Below are positions 58,385-64,000 of a DNA stretch of 64,000 nucleotides, one piece after another. The translations under genes and the position numbers were made by a program. The DNA lies in the NCBI GenBank assembly GCA_003586115.2, contig QVOM02000119.1, positions 47,108,389 through 47,172,388 on the forward strand, written 5' to 3'. Each line of letters starts with the position of its first letter. Positions within the stretch are counted from its first letter, which is position 1. This DNA is from Salvator merianae. Lineage: Eukaryota > Chordata > Lepidosauria > Squamata > Teiidae. The notes below the pieces were generated by a model that did not search any database, was not told the DNA's origin, and was given only the letters and a program-made list of their open reading frames with translations.

Positions 58385-58820
58385 CACAGAACTAGCAACT
58401 CATCCCACGCTGTGACAGGTGGCTACTGGAGTGGAGCAAGGTTGTGCACATTTGAATGGTCTATCCCACTCCAACCCTCACTACTGCCTCTGAAGAACTC
58501 TGAAGAGGCAGTGCAGAGACTGCAAAGGTTGGGAACAAAGGTTTCCAGCTTTTGCAGTTTCCAAGAGGGCCCTTTTCGGTGGAACACCACTTCTGACACC
58601 ATTTGCAGTGGTGCATCCTGGTCTCTCATAGTATTCTGGTCTATGCATTTATGCTATCTGCGTACCCTCTGTAGTCCAGAATTGGGGCACTGGCCTGGTT
58701 GTGGATGAAGTGAGATAGGGTAGCAAGGCATGCTGTAGTCTGTGCTAGCTTGCAAAGGTAGTCATTTACTCCAGAGTATATTCCAGAATAAGATCAAGTG
58801 TGGGAAGGAAGTCTAGCCCT
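58385..58820. mobile_element. Degraded TIR-group transposon plus a foldback-MITE half
   Basis: 58400-58700 has 'ctactggagtggagcaaggttg', 'tctatcccactcc', 'ggttgggaacaaaggtttccagc' and 'ggaacaccacttctgacacc' as in subfamily B, opposite orientation. 58710-58820 ('ggcatgctgtagtctgtgctagcttgc...ccagaataagatcaagtgtgggaagg') matches the right arm of 49388-49565. Confidence 0.5.
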
Positions 58821-60069
58821 CAGAGCACAAAACTTCTAACAGCAAGAGCTAGTGTTCTAAAGAGGCAAAATAGCTGAACAGAAAAATGAAGAATGATCAC
58901 CCAGTTCCACAAATCGATAAGACTGCATTAGGCAACAAGTTAATTTATTAGGCCAATTTTGTCTAAGGTAGATTTTGCACTATTTTTTATTTTTAGAGAA
59001 TTTAATATACAGCACCACACAAAACTGTATGAATGCGTGTAAGCATACACAATATTTTTTTTGTTATTATTATTATTCTAGTCCTTCCATACTCACATTT
59101 TCTAGATGTATGAAATCTATGTATCCCTTTGCATTTGTGTTATGCTTATTCACATTTTCCCAAGGGATTTGGAATGTTTTTTTATTCTATTTGCCAAAAT
59201 TTGGTCTCTAGCACTAGCAGTCAAACATAGTAAAAAACAGTGTCTTGAAAGCACCTTAGATATAGCAGCATGTGGCCTTTGTGTTCTCATCCCATCCTTA
59301 ATCCATTTTCTATCCTAGAATGATCATGAGAGGAAGTAGGGACAGCCTGGTGTGTGAACAATCCCACCTGCAAACCATCTGTAAGCTGTCTTTAAGATGT
59401 CTCAGAAACATTTTGTTTGTTTTCTTTTTGCTGCTTGTGAATACAGTCTGTGTCTCATATAGGAAGATGCACTTTTAATGCTGGTGAGATTTTCCAGCAG
59501 TTTGAGTTTGGCGCATGTTTTGGTTCATTTGGTATTCCTGAGGTGCGAATGGGCTATGGCAGAGAATTTGCTGACTGGTTTTTGGTTGGAATGTTTGCTC
59601 TACATTAATTAAGCCTGTTGGTAGAAAGTTTGCAGTATTTTTTTTCTTAGCTTGGATATTGCTTGGCATTTGTTTTTGAATAGTATGAAGAGTATACTAA
59701 GTGCTTGAGGATGGAGATGTATGTTCATTGAACTATTCCCCTCATTTGGCTTGGAGAAGGAAGGGAAGATCCTTACCCATGCCTTCCCCATCACTATATC
59801 CCGTTTCTCTCTTTCTCACTCCTGCCATATCCCACTGTACAAACCATACAAATCACCCTTATCATTTTCACATCCAGGCACTCAAAGAGTAAGGCAAACA
59901 TTTCTTCTGATTTTCCAATTTCTCCCAGCCCTATTGCAGTGTTACTTAATAGGCACCAGTTTATCGCAGCATGGTAATGTCATTTTAAAAGCAGGGGTGT
60001 GTACAGACCCTACAATTCTACTTCCACACTGTGGAAATGTCAATTTACAGGCAGCAATGTGGTTCTGTC
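58821..60069. other. AT-rich sequence, no gene seen
   Basis: No exon. The plus frame starting at 59721 only becomes long by running into the transposon at 60139. Confidence 0.5.
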
Positions 60070-60138
60070 ATTTATATATTTATTTAAAAACATGTATAGC
60101 CTGCCTTTCACCTGCAGGTCTCAAGGCAGGTTACAATG

Positions 60139-60775
60139 GGCCTTTTCGCACTGTAGCAGTAGACCGTTCCAGTCCACTCGCTGGAATGGAGCTTTCGCAC
60201 TGCCGCGGGCGCGTGCCTCACCCGATCCAGACCGCTCCGTACCCGATTCGAACCCGAAGCCGGATAAGGCAAGACAACAAAAAAGATGTCTTCATCCCGA
60301 CCTGCGCAATGGAGCGAAGATCGGGCATGGTGCTTTCACACTGTTTACCTCGGCGTCAGGCGTGGCCGGCGCGGCTACGCATGAGCGCTCCGTCACTTCA
60401 TATCTGGGGTGCGAAGTTTCCATACCCCGCTCCGCTGCTTCGTAACCCAGTACGAAACTTCGTACCCGGGATAGCCCTTTCGCCTGAGTAACCGAGCTGC
60501 CGGTATGAAGCCGGCTTCGTAACCAGCCCTCTGGGTACGAAATGGGTGCAAAGGTGCAAAGCGGGTGCGGAGCGGGTGCGAAGGTGCGAAGTGGGTACGA
60601 AGCGGGTGCGAAGCGGGTACGGAACTGGCGGCTACCGTTCGCACTGTTCCCTCTGCTAGTCGGCTTCGGGTCCGTTCCGCTGGCCAGGAGTGCAAATGGC
60701 ACTGAGCGTTCCCCAACCTTTCCGGTTCGAAGCCGACTACTGGGAACGGTCTACCGAGCTCAGTGCGAAAAGGCC
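60139..60775. mobile_element. Young CpG-dense TIR transposon, 637 bp, perfect TSD CAATG
   Basis: The left end GGCCTTTTCGCACTG and the right end CAGTGCGAAAAGGCC are exact inverted repeats. Similarity extends inward to GTAGACCGTTCC on both sides. CAATG flanks both ends (60134-60138 and 60776-60780). Removing one copy and the element restores a continuous L2 tail. About 65 CpGs by hand count contrast with the CpG-poor surroundings. Internal repeats of TTCGCACTG and GCGGGTGCGAAG are present. The open frames across it (101-256 codons on both strands) reflect the G/C-rich repeats and have no transposase motif. Confidence 0.93.
60529..60630 (+). repeat. 10-11-bp minisatellite inside the young transposon
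   Basis: About nine variants of the unit GCGGGTGCGAA (also GTGGGTACGAA and GGTGCGAA) occur in tandem. Inverted relatives (TTCGTACCC, TTCGTAACCC) lie in the left half near 60438-60470, so the halves can partly pair. Confidence 0.85.
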
Positions 60776-61150
60776 CAATGTTCAATAAAACCATTTAAAC
60801 TCATAAAATATTATAAAGTCCAATTAAACCATATAATTCATAATTAAAATACTAAACCTCCCTACCCATTACAGGATGACATTAGGAGGGAGTTAAATAT
60901 CAAAGTCCTTCATGACGAAGTAAGTTTTACACAGGCAATTAAGGTTCTAAATTGTAATGTTGGTGCCTTGCAAACCTCTACTGGAATGCTATTCCAAAGC
61001 CTGTGGTCACCAGAGAAAAGACTGTTTCATTAGCCACCACACTTTGAGTGTCTGAAGGGGATTGGAAGTCCAAGAAAAGCTTCCTCCAGTGATCTTAAGA
61101 TTCAAGCATGTCTGGTCTGTATTTTGCAGTGTCGTATCTTTAGCACTATG

Positions 61151-61690
61151 GTAATGTATATGCCAGAATGTGCACTGACATCTTAGTTCTCTTTCTAGTA
61201 TTACAGTGAGTATTGGTCAAATGGATTTATTATTGGCTACTGAGGAAACTGCATTTTTTTCTTCATTGTTTTTACTGGCTTCCTTTGTTGTTTTCCAAAG
61301 GATGATTCCTTATCACCTCTTTCCCTCCCACTGAATTATTTCATTTTTGCAATTTTGCAAACCAAAGAGGTTTGAAGGAACCCAACCCACACAAATAGAT
61401 CACACTATTATGTACCAAAATAAATCAGTGCAATTTTCCTAAGAACTGATACTATAAAGAAAATACATATTAAGGGGGAGGATCCAAACTTTCTAAATCT
61501 GGTAAATCTGAAAGAGGTGTTTGGCATCTTACAACATAAGCAAAGTAGATACAAACAGCTAATGCAGGCTAGTGCTTTTAGAATTAATGTAACTTTTAAC
61601 TTTTAAAAGACCATATTGCTACCCAGATTTAATGGAATTGAATCCAGAACGTAACAGTCAATGAGCAGTTTATGAATGAGGAAACATCTT
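61151..61690. other. AT-rich sequence, no gene seen
   Basis: No recognised feature. Confidence 0.5.
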
Positions 61691-62105
61691 TAGAACGCTG
61701 CTAGCTCAGTATAGGTGTAGACCTCTTTGAAAAAGACTAAAAATGGTCAAGTGCTACTATACTGACCGCAGAGGCACATGGATGGCATACCCTCCTGATT
61801 TGGTATATCACAGGGAATTCATTTCAGTGGCACTCCTGGAAGTGCCACCAGAAGTGGTCTGCTCCCAAACCAGGCAGGCTGGAAATTATGAAGTTTGGGA
61901 ACTTTCATTCCCAGTCTTTGGAACTTCACCATTCCTACAAGGGCTCTCCAGAGGCAGCAGCAAGGACTAGAGTGGAATGGCCATACAAACGTCATTGGCC
62001 CTGTTATGCTTCACTGTCAACCTGCCTTGCTTGGGATAGTTTGCTTGTTCCAGGACAGAATAACCTGTCCTACCCCAGAACTCCACACATAAATGCAGAA
62101 AGGCC
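61691..62105 (+). mobile_element. TIR-group transposon, subfamily B, left end unclear
   Basis: The right end AAATGCAGAAAGGCC is a clear TIR. 'ggcacatggatggcataccc', 'ggcactcctggaagtgccaccagaagtggtctgctcccaaaccaggcaggctgg' and 'ggaactttcattcccagtctttgg' match 51170-51670 and 48895-49270. The left tip could not be found. Confidence 0.6.
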
Positions 62106-62313
62106 CTTAGTGTGACAAATGTATCCTCACTGGATGTGAATGCTGTGTACCAGGAGCAGTCCAGCTGTTCCTGGTCAAGCTGTGGACAATGATTTTGTTG
62201 TCTGCAGCTAGTAGCATCCAGTAACAGCTGGAGACACTCCTGAACACTCCGACGGCAGGGTGCTTTCTCAGTGAGTGTCTGATCACTCACTTTGGGTCAA
62301 GTGTGAATAGGCC
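62106..62313 (-). mobile_element. Partial GGCCTGTTCGCAC-type transposon
   Basis: The right end 'caagtgtgaataggcc' is an inverted, CpG-decayed tip (reverse complement GGCCTATTCACACTTG). 'accaggagcagtccagctgttcctgg', 'gctgtggacaatgattttgttgtctgcagctagtagca' match 12798-13257. It directly abuts the preceding element. Confidence 0.6.
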
Positions 62314-64000
62314 CTGAAACTATTCTTGCTTCTAGAACGACTAGAGGCTCCATGTTGTCTCCCCAATAGGCTCCATGTTGTTGCCATAATATGTCTTGGG
62401 TACTGTGCTTTAATGAGGCAAAACACTATGCTGGTGGTGGTGTAGAATCATCTATGCCAGACAGACTTTCACTGAGAAGCCAGACTTAGTGACCCTAAAA
62501 CCCATTTAATATGGTGCAAAAAAATAAAAATAACCTAAGAAAATTAATTCCATACCAGATTGGTCACTACCTAGGTCAGCCAGGACTAGTCAAGTGCCCA
62601 TGTCCCTGTAGATCAGCAGAAAAATGGTCTACAGGATGCAAATTGATTCAGTAATGCCATTTTTTAGGCAAGTAAGGCAAGGCACTGAGAAGCTGCTAAA
62701 AAACAGCCACAGCAGCAGACATGGTCAGCATCAGAAATCACAGCAATAATGGGATGCTATTACTGAACAAATCCACCAGCTTGTGGCTATCATAAATGAA
62801 TGTCTGCTATGTGTGAGAAACGTTGGCACTGGGCAGATTTTAATATAGCAAAACAATTAGTGAGGAGATCAGATAATTTATTATGCAAAAAAACCACCCC
62901 CACCACCTACATTTCTGTGATTCACTGAATTTATGACAACTAGAAATGCATAACAATCAATTGATTAATATCAGAATAAACAATAAGCAGCAGCAGCAGC
63001 ATTAGGTATTATAGCAGCAAAGTAAGGTAAAGACATTCTCAAGTCAAGATTGATTCCTGATGACTAAATGGGGTTGTATATTTGGATTTAACTATTGTTT
63101 CTTTCTCCTGATAATTCTACTCTGTCCCTTGGGGATGCTGCATGCATTACAAAAAGAGTATTTACAACATTTCATGGAACTCCATAATATAAAAGGGGGA
63201 CAGTGTGCCTGCCTCCTTAGAGAATCACAATTGTTGCTAGGCATATATTTTCATAAGACATCTGTCTTTAAAGAACTATGATACACACCAGAGAAACATA
63301 TGGGGAATGCAATGGAAGCAGTGTTGCTCTGAACTTTACCTTCTGGATCCTATTATTCTTTTCCTACTAATTTATCTTATTAAAAAAAAAAACTGCACAA
63401 GCATAGCCCAGGTAGACATTTATGTTAGCTTTTCCAGTATACCTAAAAGAATTAGTGATGTCCTTGCCAATACTGTACAAATGTTCTCACATTTTCCAGG
63501 CTGTCATTGGAATCTGACCTACCAAAGAGATAAAAAGATTAATACACAATTGTTTTGTCTGGCACTATTATTCAGAGGTGGGTTATAACAGTTTGTTTTG
63601 CACAAAATATATCCAAAATAAATGTTGCCAGCTTCTTTCATGATAATTGTCAATATGTAAGAATTTAAGAAGAAAGAATCTAATTAAATACAAAATTATT
63701 GCACTGTAGAGCAACATAAAGCATCTGGTAGCTAATTCATATATGAAATGTGTATGAAACCAGGGAAGGAGTGAAAAAAGTTATTCTTTTGCTTTGGATA
63801 ACAGACTAATCGAGTAACAGTTGGAAACACGTGAAAGTATTTTGAGTCCTGTCCATACTTTGTTTACCTTTTCTGCTGTTCTGTGTTATCTGCCATATGG
63901 ATCAGAGAAACACAACAATTCTCTCTGTTTTGAAAATTCAGTTTCTTAGCACTACAAGTCATATAAATTGAGGCAGGCATGAAATCCTAAAAGTGGAATG
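62314..64000. other. AT-rich sequence, no gene seen
   Basis: A short AGC repeat lies at 62987-63001. 63036-63060 ('cattctcaagtcaagattgattcctg') resembles 39385-39410 and may be a scrap of a dispersed repeat. No exon recognised. Confidence 0.5.

Larger units (their letters stand above)
60070..61150 (-). mobile_element. L2-type LINE 3' portion, interrupted by a TIR transposon
   Basis: Left of the insertion: 'tatttatttaaaaacatgtatagcctgcctttcacctgcaggtctcaaggcaggttacaatg', the L2-type tail on the minus strand. Right of it: 'ttcaataaaaccatttaaactcataaaatattataaag', 'gatgacattaggaggga', 'ggtgccttgcaaacctctactggaatgctattcc' and 'agagaaaagactg'. The order and wording match 22330-22700. Confidence 0.7.

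Noticed and set aside
59721..60491. 256-codon plus frame, the longest in the window
   Set aside because: It runs from unassigned AT-rich DNA through an L2 tail into the young TIR transposon, so it is a chimera of unrelated sequence. Equally long frames exist on the other strand.

Overview
The window looks like gene-poor nuclear DNA, intergenic or deep intronic, from a sauropsid vertebrate, most likely a squamate reptile. This is inferred from repeats I recognise: a CR1 LINE ending in ATTCTATGA, L2-type LINE tails ending in (ATAA)n, a tRNA-headed SINE fragment, many microsatellites, and an AT-rich background with few CpGs. I found no host protein-coding exon, rRNA, functional tRNA, CRISPR array or bacterial-type gene. 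The only protein-coding homology I can defend is retrotransposon ORF2 sequence. Other long open frames fall in simple repeats or transposon remnants, or are about the length chance allows.

The commonest content is short non-autonomous DNA transposons. About twenty copies or partial copies share terminal inverted repeats of the type GGCCTTTTCGCACT, GGCCTGTTCGCACT or GCCCTTTCTGCACTT. Nine have ends clear enough to read a 5-bp target-site duplication, and all nine begin with C: 460-986, 2134-2602, 10162-10343, 10600-11123, 12798-13257, 25538-25628, 34089-34794, 49388-49565 and 60139-60775. I see no transposase in the window. The copy at 60139-60775 has identical 15-bp tips, an exact duplication and about 65 CpGs, so it is probably the youngest. 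It sits inside an old minus-strand L2.

Layout. 1-5.5 kb: two of these elements, a perfect 50-bp palindrome (3925-3974) and a foldback element (4043-4182). 5.5-13.3 kb: further copies and a ~135-bp dispersed repeat. 13.3-21.9 kb: a pyrimidine-rich domain, a different 876-bp TIR element with an internal duplication (15986-16861), a purine tract, a SINE fragment and two more copies of the ~135-bp repeat. 22.3-30.7 kb: minus-strand L2 and CR1 remnants and a foldback repeat. 31-41 kb: degraded elements, one (34089-34794) with a CR1 inside it, then a compound microsatellite next to an L2 tail. 42.5-46.7 kb: a long GA/GAAA array and a nested cluster in which an old CR1 (43199-45395) is split by an L2 and by a younger CR1. 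48.4-62.3 kb: more TIR elements, including one with a 127-bp internal tandem duplication. The rest is unique-looking AT-rich sequence.

Nothing here forms a pathway or operon. What the window offers is an insertion history and one transposon group with a consistent target signature. Family names come from remembered consensus features, not from a search.
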